A stretch of 64,000 bases of DNA from Hyunsoonleella jejuensis (GTDB lineage Bacteria > Bacteroidota > Bacteroidia > Flavobacteriales > Flavobacteriaceae): assembly GCF_900111025.1 (NCBI RefSeq), contig NZ_FOFN01000001.1, positions 1,481,620 to 1,545,619 on the forward strand. Direction: 5' to 3'. A model generated the notes under the pieces. It did not search any database and was not told where the DNA came from. It saw only the letters and a list, made by a program, of their open reading frames with translations. Positions 18,817 to 26,165 of this stretch are shown here, piece after piece; position 1 is the stretch's first letter; each line of letters opens with the position of its first letter. A program made the translations under genes and the position numbers.

Positions 18817-19503
18817 ATGACCTCAATTGAATTTTCTACTTTCCTTAAAAACATCAGTCCCAAACCGCTTCACGTTTTAGATGCTTCTATTCCAAAATCA
18901 AAATTCATTCCTTTAGACCTTTCAGAGGGCAATCCAAGTCTAAAAGCCATAGATCTTTCATCGTCTTTTGATTTTTCAAAATACATCAATTCATATTTAA
19001 AAACGCATAAAGCTCAAGTAGCATACGGCGGATACCAAGAAGTGCGTACTATATATAACAGAAGCGGACATTTTAATATAAGTGATGCGAAAAAACGTAA
19101 TATCCATTTAGGTTTAGATTTATGGTGTGATGAAAAAACGCCAATTTATGCGCCACTAGACGGGAAAGTACATAGTTTTAAAAATAATGCTAACTATGGT
19201 GATTATGGGCCAACTATAATTCTAGAACATAATATTTCTGATGTTATTTTTTATACGCTTTACGGGCATTTGAGTTTGAAATCAATCGATAATTTAAAAA
19301 TTGGAGGGTTTTTTAAACAAAGTGAACAGATAGCTACTCTTGGTGATGCTACTGTTAATGGTGATTATCCGCCACATTTGCATTTTCAAATCATAAGGGA
19401 TTTGCAAGGAAATTTTGGCGATTATCCTGGAGTTTGTGCCAAAGAGGATTTGGGTTTTTATTCGGAAAACTGCTCAGACCCAAGTTTGTTGATACATTTA
19501 TAA
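18817..19503 (+). CDS. M23-family (LytM-like) metallopeptidase
   Basis: 228 residues. The M23 signatures are HLGLDLWCDEKTPIYAPLDG (zinc ligands in H-x6-D, around residues 92-98), then YTLYGHLS and PPHLHFQI (catalytic H-x-H). The domain covers about 85-215 of the protein. M23 enzymes cut peptide crosslinks in peptidoglycan; related cytosolic or sugar-operon members with other roles exist. No convincing signal peptide is visible at the chosen ATG, so secretion is uncertain. The gene lies 29 bp behind the DUF4097 gene and may belong to the same transcript. Confidence 0.88.
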   Translation: MTSIEFSTFLKNISPKPLHVLDASIPKSKFIPLDLSEGNPSLKAIDLSSSFDFSKYINSYLKTHKAQVAYGGYQEVRTIYNRSGHFNISDAKKRNIHLGLDLWCDEKTPIYAPLDGKVHSFKNNANYGDYGPTIILEHNISDVIFYTLYGHLSLKSIDNLKIGGFFKQSEQIATLGDATVNGDYPPHLHFQIIRDLQGNFGDYPGVCAKEDLGFYSENCSDPSLLIHL

Positions 19504-19648
19504 GTTAAATCTTATCTTGAGTTTTTAAATCAGCTATTGTGATTTAAGAAAATCAAAATCGTATTTTTGGGCACACCTAACTTGGAATCGTGATTTTATT
19601 TAAATTGAATTATCGATTTCCTTAAAATCATTCATCAAATTTATTATC

Positions 19649-20425
19649 ATGAATTCTAGACAAGACCAACTTAAAGCGTTTGATAGGTTGTTAACTATAA
19701 TGGATGAGTTACGTACGCAATGCCCGTGGGATAAAAAACAAACTATGGAAACTTTGCGTCACTTAACTATAGAAGAGACTTACGAACTCGGTGATGCTAT
19801 TTTGGATAACGATTTACAGGAAATAAAAAAAGAGTTAGGTGATGTATTGCTACACATTGTATTTTATGCTAAAATAGGAAGCGAAACTGAAGATTTCGAC
19901 ATTGCCGATGTCTGTAATGGTATTTGTGAGAAACTCATTTCTAGGCATCCACATATTTATGGAGATGTAAAAGTTGAAGACGAAAATGATGTAAAGCGCA
20001 ATTGGGAAAACCTAAAGTTGAAAGAAGGCAAAAAAAGTGTTTTAGAAGGTGTTCCTAGGAGTTTGCCGGCACTTGTAAAGGCTAATAGAATACAGGAAAA
20101 GGTTGCTGGTGTAGGTTTTGATTGGGAAGAACCAGAACAAGTTTGGGAGAAAGTTCAGGAAGAGCTAAATGAGCTCAATGATGAAATTAAAACAGGTAAT
20201 CCAGAAAATATCGAAAGTGAGTTTGGAGACGTACTATTTTCGATGGTCAATTACGCACGTTTTTTAAATATTAATCCAGAAAATGCTCTGGAACGCACGA
20301 ATAAGAAATTTTCAAGGCGATTTCAATATTTAGAAGCCAAAGCTAAAGCCTTGAATAAGCCCTTAAAAGATATGACACTCGCTGAAATGGACGTATTTTG
20401 GGAACAAGCGAAGCGATTGCCATAA
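19649..20425 (+). CDS. mazG: Nucleoside triphosphate pyrophosphohydrolase MazG
   Basis: 258 residues with the two-domain MazG layout. The first MazG domain has LRTQCPWDKKQTMETLR and EETYELGDAI with the EExxE-type metal site, followed by KKELGDVLLHIVFYAKI. The second repeats it with EELNELNDEI and ESEFGDVLFSMVNYARFL (about 170-215). The enzyme hydrolyses dNTPs/NTPs to monophosphates plus PPi and is thought to clean the nucleotide pool. Length is the usual one. It is a single gene with a 145-bp upstream region, followed by the TlpA-like gene 60 bp on. Confidence 0.95.
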   Translation: MNSRQDQLKAFDRLLTIMDELRTQCPWDKKQTMETLRHLTIEETYELGDAILDNDLQEIKKELGDVLLHIVFYAKIGSETEDFDIADVCNGICEKLISRHPHIYGDVKVEDENDVKRNWENLKLKEGKKSVLEGVPRSLPALVKANRIQEKVAGVGFDWEEPEQVWEKVQEELNELNDEIKTGNPENIESEFGDVLFSMVNYARFLNINPENALERTNKKFSRRFQYLEAKAKALNKPLKDMTLAEMDVFWEQAKRLP

Positions 20426-20485
20426 CAGAAGTTTTAAATCAATATTTTTAAGTGCTACGGACAAAAGAAGCAAAACGTACAAAAG

Positions 20486-21043
20486 GTGAAACTGACTAAA
20501 GCCCATAAAAAAAATCTTATTTATCTAGTAATAGCGGCTTTATTTATTATTCCGCAAACAAGAACACCAATACAAGTTTTTATAAATAAGGGGTTGGCGT
20601 TATTTGGACCCTCGGTTATAGAATCTTCTGAACGACAGCATATAGATTTTACGAAATGGATGCTTGTATCAAAAGATAATGAAGTTTTAAATTTTGAGGA
20701 TTTAAAAGGAAAAGTGGTTTTTATCAATTTTTGGGCAACTTGGTGTCCGCCTTGTATTGCAGAATTGCCGAGTATGCAAAAACTTTATGATGATTATAAA
20801 GACAAGGTTGAATTTGTTTTTGTATCTGATGAAACTCAAATTGTCGTTCAAGAATTTTTATATAAAAAAGGTTACACATTAAAAGTATACAGGCCAAGAA
20901 CCAATTACCCAGAGTTTTTTAACATTAATGGTATTCCAAGAACATTTTTAATAGATAGAAATGGAGAGATTATTATTGACAAAACAGGAGCTGCAAATTG
21001 GAATAGTAATACCGTAAGAGAAACAATAGACGGTTTGTTGTAA
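20486..21043 (+). CDS. TlpA-like thioredoxin-fold thiol:disulfide oxidoreductase
   Basis: 185 residues from a GTG start (an ATG is absent; GTG-AAA-CTG-ACT gives the signal-anchor N-terminus). One N-terminal hydrophobic segment (LIYLVIAALFIIPQTRTPI) anchors it in the inner membrane, facing the periplasm. The thioredoxin fold has the active site WATWCPPCIAELPSM (Cys pair CPPC, about residue 92) and the cis-Pro loop GIPRTFLID. This family reduces periplasmic disulfides, for example during cytochrome c maturation, which would suit the octaheme cytochrome at 26 kb; that link is inference. It converges with the lycopene cyclase gene, with only 12 bp between the stop codons. Confidence 0.9.
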   Translation: MKLTKAHKKNLIYLVIAALFIIPQTRTPIQVFINKGLALFGPSVIESSERQHIDFTKWMLVSKDNEVLNFEDLKGKVVFINFWATWCPPCIAELPSMQKLYDDYKDKVEFVFVSDETQIVVQEFLYKKGYTLKVYRPRTNYPEFFNINGIPRTFLIDRNGEIIIDKTGAANWNSNTVRETIDGLL

Positions 21044-21055
21044 TTTGGTTAGCAT

Positions 21056-22198
21056 CTAGAACGTCTTAAAAAATGCTTTAATAAAACTCCAAGAAAATAG
21101 TGAAGTCATTATTTTTAGCTCCTCAAAAAAGGTAGATTCTTCATCTAAAAAACGAAACATTGTTTTAATATCATTTTTATCATAAAACTGTTGAAAAATC
21201 CATTCGCCTTTATGGTTTTCGTCATGAAGTACCTTTAAAAAAACCTTGTCATAAAATTTATATTTTTTTTTGAAAAGGTTAGCCGAAGGTATTTTTCCAG
21301 ATTTTATGTTTTCAATAATTTTAGCTACCCGTTTTTCCGTATGTTTAAACGAATATCCCGATGAAGGTTTCACCCAACCACCGCCAGTTCCAATTTTGGT
21401 TACATTTTTTGTGTTAAAATCATCAAAGGGAAATGTCGTCATTGGTATATTTCCCTGCTCTGATTCAATGATTCTGTAACTATCAATTTTTAGATACTTA
21501 TTTATATAGGCAGAAATAAATGTATCATAAATATCTTCGGTAACAACATTTTTAGTAAAGTAGGTAAACTCTATAAGTGCTTCATATTTTGAAAATGGTA
21601 ATACATAGGTAAAAGTAGTTTGCGCGCCGTCTTTCAATCGGTAATCCATCATCGTTACTGCTTTATCGTTAAAAACAGCGTCTTGGGTTTTTATAACAAC
21701 ACCCTTAAAATGTTGATTAATATTGATGCTTTTATTAGCATTGTAAAATTCATCTGGAATTCTACTGTCAAAAATATGACCAGCCCTTAGCTTAGTGTTT
21801 TTTGTGATTACAACAGGTTGAAAATCAGTAGAAATACTTTCGACTTTATCGGCTATAAAATGAAAATTGTTGTAGTTTTTTAATTCAGATTTGGCATAAT
21901 TATAAAAATCAATCGCTTTAATCGATTTATAGGTGTAAGGTGAAAGGTTGAGGCTGATAGTCTTTTTTGAAGTAGAAATTATTGCTTTATCCCAGGTTTT
22001 ATAAGGTAAATTTTTCCATTTAGTGGGTTCAGTTTCCCAAAAACTCCAAGTTTTATCGTTGAGGTTTTTTTCAGAGGGATCTATAAGAGCAATTTGTTTT
22101 TCATTAAAGAACGCATCGGACGCCATTTCTAAAGCGAGTTGTAACCCAGCTAAACCATTACCAACAATAATGTAGTCGAAATGAGCCCTATGCGCCAT
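21056..22198 (-). CDS. crtY: Lycopene beta-cyclase (CrtY-type)
   Basis: 380 residues with an N-terminal dinucleotide-binding motif YIIVGNGLAGLQLALEM (about 10-26) and the cyclase features DKTWSFWE (about 48-55), FPFDDFNTKN and GTGGGWVKPSSGYSF (about 270-285). It cyclises both ends of lycopene to give beta-carotene, at the inner membrane. It is the last gene of the minus-strand carotenoid operon, 6 bp behind crtZ. The FAD/NAD motif and G-x-G-x-VKPSSGYSF, typical of Bacteroidota CrtY/CrtL, make the call strong. Confidence 0.93.
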   Translation of the reverse strand: MAHRAHFDYIIVGNGLAGLQLALEMASDAFFNEKQIALIDPSEKNLNDKTWSFWETEPTKWKNLPYKTWDKAIISTSKKTISLNLSPYTYKSIKAIDFYNYAKSELKNYNNFHFIADKVESISTDFQPVVITKNTKLRAGHIFDSRIPDEFYNANKSININQHFKGVVIKTQDAVFNDKAVTMMDYRLKDGAQTTFTYVLPFSKYEALIEFTYFTKNVVTEDIYDTFISAYINKYLKIDSYRIIESEQGNIPMTTFPFDDFNTKNVTKIGTGGGWVKPSSGYSFKHTEKRVAKIIENIKSGKIPSANLFKKKYKFYDKVFLKVLHDENHKGEWIFQQFYDKNDIKTMFRFLDEESTFFEELKIMTSLFSWSFIKAFFKTF

Positions 22199-22204
22199 TT
22201 CGAA

Positions 22205-22657
22205 TTATTTCTTTTTGAAGTACTTAAAAGGCACAAACAACATTCCAAAACATTCCCCATCATCCTTTCCTAAATGCTTGTGATGGATTTTATGGGCTCT
22301 ACGAACACCGCGCGCATACCAATTATTGGCATTTCTAAACATTTTGAAGCGTTGGTGTATAAAAATATCATGTACAATAAAATAAGACAAACCGTAAGCA
22401 AAAATACCTAAGCCTATGGGTAGCCCTGGCCAAAAACTAGTATATTTCCAAAGTAGAAAGAAGCCTATACTTACTACCGCATAGAATATAAAGAATGCGT
22501 CGTTACGCTCGAACCAACTGTCATGATCTTTATGGTGGTGGTCTTTATGTAAACTCCACAAAAACCCATGCATGATGTACTTGTGTGTAAACCACGCCAT
22601 AAATTCCATAATGCAATAGGTGCCTAAAAATATGAGAATCCAATAAACTGTTTGCAT
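22205..22657 (-). CDS. crtZ: Beta-carotene hydroxylase
   Basis: 150 residues, a small membrane di-iron hydroxylase of the fatty-acid-hydroxylase superfamily. The four histidine clusters are visible: HKYIMHG (about 26-32), HKDHHHKDH (about 38-46), HDIFIHQRF and HKIHHKHLG (near the C-terminus). Four hydrophobic helices surround them. It hydroxylates beta-carotene at positions 3 and 3' to make zeaxanthin. It lies between crtB (9-bp gap) and crtY (6-bp gap). Confidence 0.95.
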   Translation of the reverse strand: MQTVYWILIFLGTYCIMEFMAWFTHKYIMHGFLWSLHKDHHHKDHDSWFERNDAFFIFYAVVSIGFFLLWKYTSFWPGLPIGLGIFAYGLSYFIVHDIFIHQRFKMFRNANNWYARGVRRAHKIHHKHLGKDDGECFGMLFVPFKYFKKK

Positions 22658-22666
22658 ACTATAAAA

Positions 22667-23506
22667 TTACATTAAATTTAATTGATATTTTACATAACTA
22701 CGTGCTAAAAGTTCTATTTTTTTTGGGTTTGAAACCCTAATGCGAGTGTCTTTTATTTGTAACGCAGGTGTTTTTTTAAGTTTCTTTAAAAGTTGACTGT
22801 AATAACGGTAAGCCATGAATACGCCGAACTTAGCCTCCATAGGTAATTTTTTAATCCCATTCAGTCCTTTTTCAAAGTCGCTTTCAATATCGTCTATAAT
22901 TTGTTGCTTGGAGTTTTCGTCGAGGTTATCTAGGTCAACATTAGGAAAGTAGCTTCTGTTTAGCTCATTAAAATCCGCCTTTAAATCCCTTAAAAAATTT
23001 ACTTTTTGAAATGCGGAACCTAAGGACATAGCTGTGTCTTTAAGCTCGTTAAACTTATCCTCATCACCATTAACAAAAACCTTTAAGCACATTAAACCAA
23101 CAACATCGGCAGAGCCATAAATGTAGGCCTTGTATTCTTCATCAGATAAGTAATCTTTCTTATACAAATCTAAACGCATACTTTTCATAAAGGCATCTAC
23201 CATACTTTTGTCGATATTGAACGTATGATAGGTGTGCTGAAAGGCATTTAAAATTGGATTTAAACTGATTTTCTCTTTTAAGGCATTTTCCAAATCTTCT
23301 GTAAAACGCTCAAAAAGTTCCTTTTTATCGTAATCATGAAAGGAATCTACAATTTCATCAGCAAATCTTACAAAACCATAAATATTGTAAATATGCATTC
23401 TTATGGAATTGGACAGCATTTTTGTGGCTAACGAAAACGAAGTACTGTAACTTTTAGTTACCACTTTGCTACAACTGTATGATACGGTATCGAATAATGC
23501 TTTCAT
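22667..23506 (-). CDS. crtB: Phytoene synthase
   Basis: 279 residues with the trans-isoprenyl diphosphate synthase fold. The two Asp-rich motifs are RFADEIVDSFHDYD (first) and NFLRDLKADFNELNRSYFP (second, the squalene/phytoene synthase signature). It joins two GGPP molecules into phytoene, the first step specific to carotenoids. Its ATG overlaps the crtI stop codon by one base (TAATG), so the two are translationally coupled. Confidence 0.95.
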   Translation of the reverse strand: MKALFDTVSYSCSKVVTKSYSTSFSLATKMLSNSIRMHIYNIYGFVRFADEIVDSFHDYDKKELFERFTEDLENALKEKISLNPILNAFQHTYHTFNIDKSMVDAFMKSMRLDLYKKDYLSDEEYKAYIYGSADVVGLMCLKVFVNGDEDKFNELKDTAMSLGSAFQKVNFLRDLKADFNELNRSYFPNVDLDNLDENSKQQIIDDIESDFEKGLNGIKKLPMEAKFGVFMAYRYYSQLLKKLKKTPALQIKDTRIRVSNPKKIELLARSYVKYQLNLM

Positions 23507-24972
23507 TATGACTTGTTGTGATATTTGTTAATTAATTGTGCAACTAATTTTCCAGATATTAATGATGGCGGCACTCCTGGACCTGGAACTGTGAGTTGGC
23601 CGGTGAAGTAAAGATTATTTACTTTTTTACTTTTTAATTTTGGTCTTAAAAAGGCAGTTTGCGAAAGGGTGTTAGCCATTCCGTAGGCATTTCCTTTATA
23701 AGAATTATACTCTTTAATAAAGTCCTTAACGCAGAAGGATTCTTTAAAGATAATATTATTTGTGACATTTTGTTGGGTTAATTTCTTGAAGCGAGACATG
23801 ATAATGTCAAAATACTGCTCTCTAATTTCTTCAGTATCTTCAATTCCTGGTGCTATGGGTATAAGAAAAAACCCAGTTTCACATTCCTCTGGAGCCATTG
23901 AGGCATCTGTTACCGAAGGAAAGTTTGCGTAAAACAATGGGTCTTTAGGCCATTGTGGATTATCGTATATTTCTTCAGCGTGCGTTTCAAAACTTGTATC
24001 AAAAAATAAATTATGATGCTCTACATTTTTTAATTTTTTATCAAAACCTACATAGAATAGAAGTGATGAAGGTGCAAATGTTTTTTTAGCCCAGTAATTT
24101 TCTGAATACTGTCTGTACGTTTCATCTAGCAAAGTTTCAGAGTGATGATAATCCGCACCGCTTAATATGATATCAAAAGATTTAGTTTCACCATTTACTT
24201 TTATGGATGTAGCATTTTTCCCTTCAACAACTATTTTCTCAACAGGGCTATCTGTGTAAATGTTTACACCTAAACTCTTTGACAAAGCAGTCATAGCCTT
24301 TATAATTTCATACATACCGCCTTTAGGATGCCAAGTACCTAGACCAAAATCGGCATAATTCATAAAACTGTAGAATGATGGTGTATTGCTTGGTTTCGCT
24401 CCGAGAAAAAGTACTGGAAATTCTAGTGTAGATATTAGCTTAGGATTTTTAAACTTTTTGCGAACGTCACCACTTATGGTTTTAAAAAACTGATCTACAC
24501 GAGATGCGGTTTCTGGTGTAACCAGTTCAAAAGGGGAGATTCCGGGTTTTAAAACGACTTTATTTATGGCAATATCATAATTAGTAGCGGCTTTACCTAT
24601 AAACTGACGTAACGGCTTGGAGCTTCCGGGTTCTATGCGCTCAAATTCTGCGCATATCTTGTCCATGGTATCACCAATCGTAATGACTTCATCTTTAAAA
24701 AATATCTTGTATGCCGGACTTAACTTATCCAGTTGGTAATAATCGGAAGTTGATTTACCGAAATCATTAAAGAATTTCTCAAAGATATCTGGCATCCAAT
24801 ACCAACTTGGACCAATATCGAATGTGAATCCTTCTTTTTTTAATTGTCTGGCACGTCCACCTACAGTGGCATTTTTCTCGAAGATGGTTACATCAAAACC
24901 ATACTGTTTTAAGTAGCAACTGGCGGAGAGGCCGGCAAATCCTGAACCTATTATGGCGATTCTTTTTTTCAT
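23506..24972 (-). CDS. crtI: Phytoene desaturase
   Basis: 488 residues with the FAD-binding GSGFAGLSASCYL (about 8-20), GGRARQLKKEGFTFDIGPSW (CrtI N-terminal signature) and the C-terminal desaturase signature TVPGPGVPPSLISGKL. CrtI enzymes desaturate phytoene to lycopene in four steps. It is the first gene of the operon crtI-crtB-crtZ-crtY. The ATG at 24972 begins one base after a GTTAAAC box and only eight bases after the TATATTTG promoter element, so the transcript seems leaderless. The true start cannot be much further in, because the FAD motif begins at residue 8. Confidence 0.95.
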   Translation of the reverse strand: MKKRIAIIGSGFAGLSASCYLKQYGFDVTIFEKNATVGGRARQLKKEGFTFDIGPSWYWMPDIFEKFFNDFGKSTSDYYQLDKLSPAYKIFFKDEVITIGDTMDKICAEFERIEPGSSKPLRQFIGKAATNYDIAINKVVLKPGISPFELVTPETASRVDQFFKTISGDVRKKFKNPKLISTLEFPVLFLGAKPSNTPSFYSFMNYADFGLGTWHPKGGMYEIIKAMTALSKSLGVNIYTDSPVEKIVVEGKNATSIKVNGETKSFDIILSGADYHHSETLLDETYRQYSENYWAKKTFAPSSLLFYVGFDKKLKNVEHHNLFFDTSFETHAEEIYDNPQWPKDPLFYANFPSVTDASMAPEECETGFFLIPIAPGIEDTEEIREQYFDIIMSRFKKLTQQNVTNNIIFKESFCVKDFIKEYNSYKGNAYGMANTLSQTAFLRPKLKSKKVNNLYFTGQLTVPGPGVPPSLISGKLVAQLINKYHNKS

Positions 24973-24973
24973 T

Positions 24974-25001
24974 GTTTAACAAATATATATAAAAGTTAAA
25001 C
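24974..25001 (-). promoter_or_regulatory. CarH-type paired box and promoter of the carotenoid operon
   Basis: On the minus strand: GTTTAAC (24995-25001), spacer TTTTATATATATTT, GTTAAAC (24974-24980), centres 21 bp apart. The exact -7 element TATATTTG is at 24980-24987 and shares its G with the second box. There is no TTG at the standard -33 distance. A protein bound to both boxes would cover the promoter and the transcription start, which points to repression. The 43-bp gap between the regulator gene and crtI holds little else. Confidence 0.65.
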
Positions 25002-25015
25002 AAAAATAAAACGAA

Positions 25016-25918
25016 TTATAAATCTTTAACTAAATTTTCAATAGAGTCATACTTCTTGACGCGTTCTGGGAGTTGAACATTTTCGTCTAAGCCTATTAAT
25101 TTGGGGCCTAAAAGCAGCAAATCAGTCTTCTCATTGTTTAGAAGCAATTCATCGAATTCTTCAATATATTTTGGAATTTCAATCAATTCAGGGTATACAG
25201 TAAAATATGAAATGAATGTTATTTCATCGAAAAATTCTAAAACACTTACCAAACTAGACATAGGTACACTTTCTCCTAAGAAAATAGTATGGTAACCTTT
25301 ACTTCTCAATTGGTAATTTATAAATAATAAACCAATATCATGTACTTCATTGTCGGGTAAAAACAAAATAAAAGTTTTTGATACTGGTTTGGGTTCTAAT
25401 ATTTGTAAGCGTTCTATATTAAGTAATATTTTTTGCTTGATATGTGATGTTAAAAAGTGCTCGTGTGCAGGAGTAATAGTGTCCGTTTGCCATAACAAAC
25501 CTATTTCGTTTAATAAAGGCAAAAATATATCATAAAAAATATCATTAAACGATTTGTTTTCTATGAGATTTTTGTATGTGTTGTAAAACAGCACTTGATC
25601 AAAATTAAGCATTGAGAGCTTAAAAGCATTAATAGCGTGATCCTCTACTTTTGCTCTAGATGCAATTTCTCTTACTTTTATAGGAATTTCATCTTCCGAT
25701 AGATCGGCTATTTTAGATATTTTGTAGCCATTATTGTTTAAAAAAGAAATGTTTAATAACTTTTGGAGACTTGTTAAACTATAACTTCGAATGTTGGTGT
25801 CGCTCCTATTAGGACGAAGTAAATTATAGCGCTTCTCCCATATTCTGATAGTGTGAGCCTTAATTCCAGTAAGGTTCTCTAAATCCTTAATGCTAAAATT
25901 AACTTGTATATTGTTCAT
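25016..25918 (-). CDS. CarH/LitR-like B12-binding MerR-family transcription factor (probable photoreceptor)
   Basis: 300 residues from the ATG at 25918. A MerR-type helix-turn-helix (about 8-75: SIKDLENLTGIKAHTIRIWE) is followed by a four-helix B12-binding cap with W143-x9-E153-H154 (LLWQTDTITPAHEHF). Next comes a Rossmann B12-binding domain with E191-x-H193-x-x-G196 (DNEVHDIGLL). Wx9EH and E/DxHxxG are the established signatures of CarH, which holds adenosylcobalamin, binds DNA as a tetramer in the dark and falls apart in light. The gene sits directly before the carotenoid operon, as CarH/LitR genes do. An in-frame ATG at 25957 would overlap the single box at 25934-25944 and is less likely. 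Light response is inferred, not shown. Confidence 0.88.
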   Translation of the reverse strand: MNNIQVNFSIKDLENLTGIKAHTIRIWEKRYNLLRPNRSDTNIRSYSLTSLQKLLNISFLNNNGYKISKIADLSEDEIPIKVREIASRAKVEDHAINAFKLSMLNFDQVLFYNTYKNLIENKSFNDIFYDIFLPLLNEIGLLWQTDTITPAHEHFLTSHIKQKILLNIERLQILEPKPVSKTFILFLPDNEVHDIGLLFINYQLRSKGYHTIFLGESVPMSSLVSVLEFFDEITFISYFTVYPELIEIPKYIEEFDELLLNNEKTDLLLLGPKLIGLDENVQLPERVKKYDSIENLVKDL

Positions 25919-25933
25919 TAAAAACCAAATTTC

Positions 25934-25944
25934 GTTAAACAAAA
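25934..25944 (-). promoter_or_regulatory. Single CarH-type box upstream of the regulator gene
   Basis: TTTTGTTTAAC on the minus strand, 15 bp before the ATG of the CarH-like gene, with a near -7 element (GAAATTTG) directly after it. Only one box is present, without a partner at 21 bp. It could serve autoregulation. Confidence 0.4.
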
Positions 25945-26061
25945 TTACGAATACCAACTGAAACTACCACAAAATAGTTGTAAAAGTTTTAAAAATTAAC
26001 ACTTTGTTATTTTTTTTCTTGTTAGGATCAATACAAAATTACAGGCATTTATTATTTATGT

Positions 26062-26092
26062 CAAAGGCTTTCTTTCCTTTAAAAAGCCTTTG
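26062..26092 (+). other. Hairpin in the leader of the octaheme cytochrome gene
   Basis: CAAAGGCTTT (26062-26071) pairs perfectly with AAAGCCTTTG (26083-26092) over an 11-base loop. No T-tract follows on either strand, so it is not a standard terminator. It lies between the divergent carH-like and cytochrome genes and may be an operator or mRNA structure. Confidence 0.4.
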
Positions 26093-26165
26093 AAGACCTA
26101 ATATTATTAAGTATTTTTGATGTCTTGATATATTACAATTTCACAAATAGTGTCAGGAGAAATTT

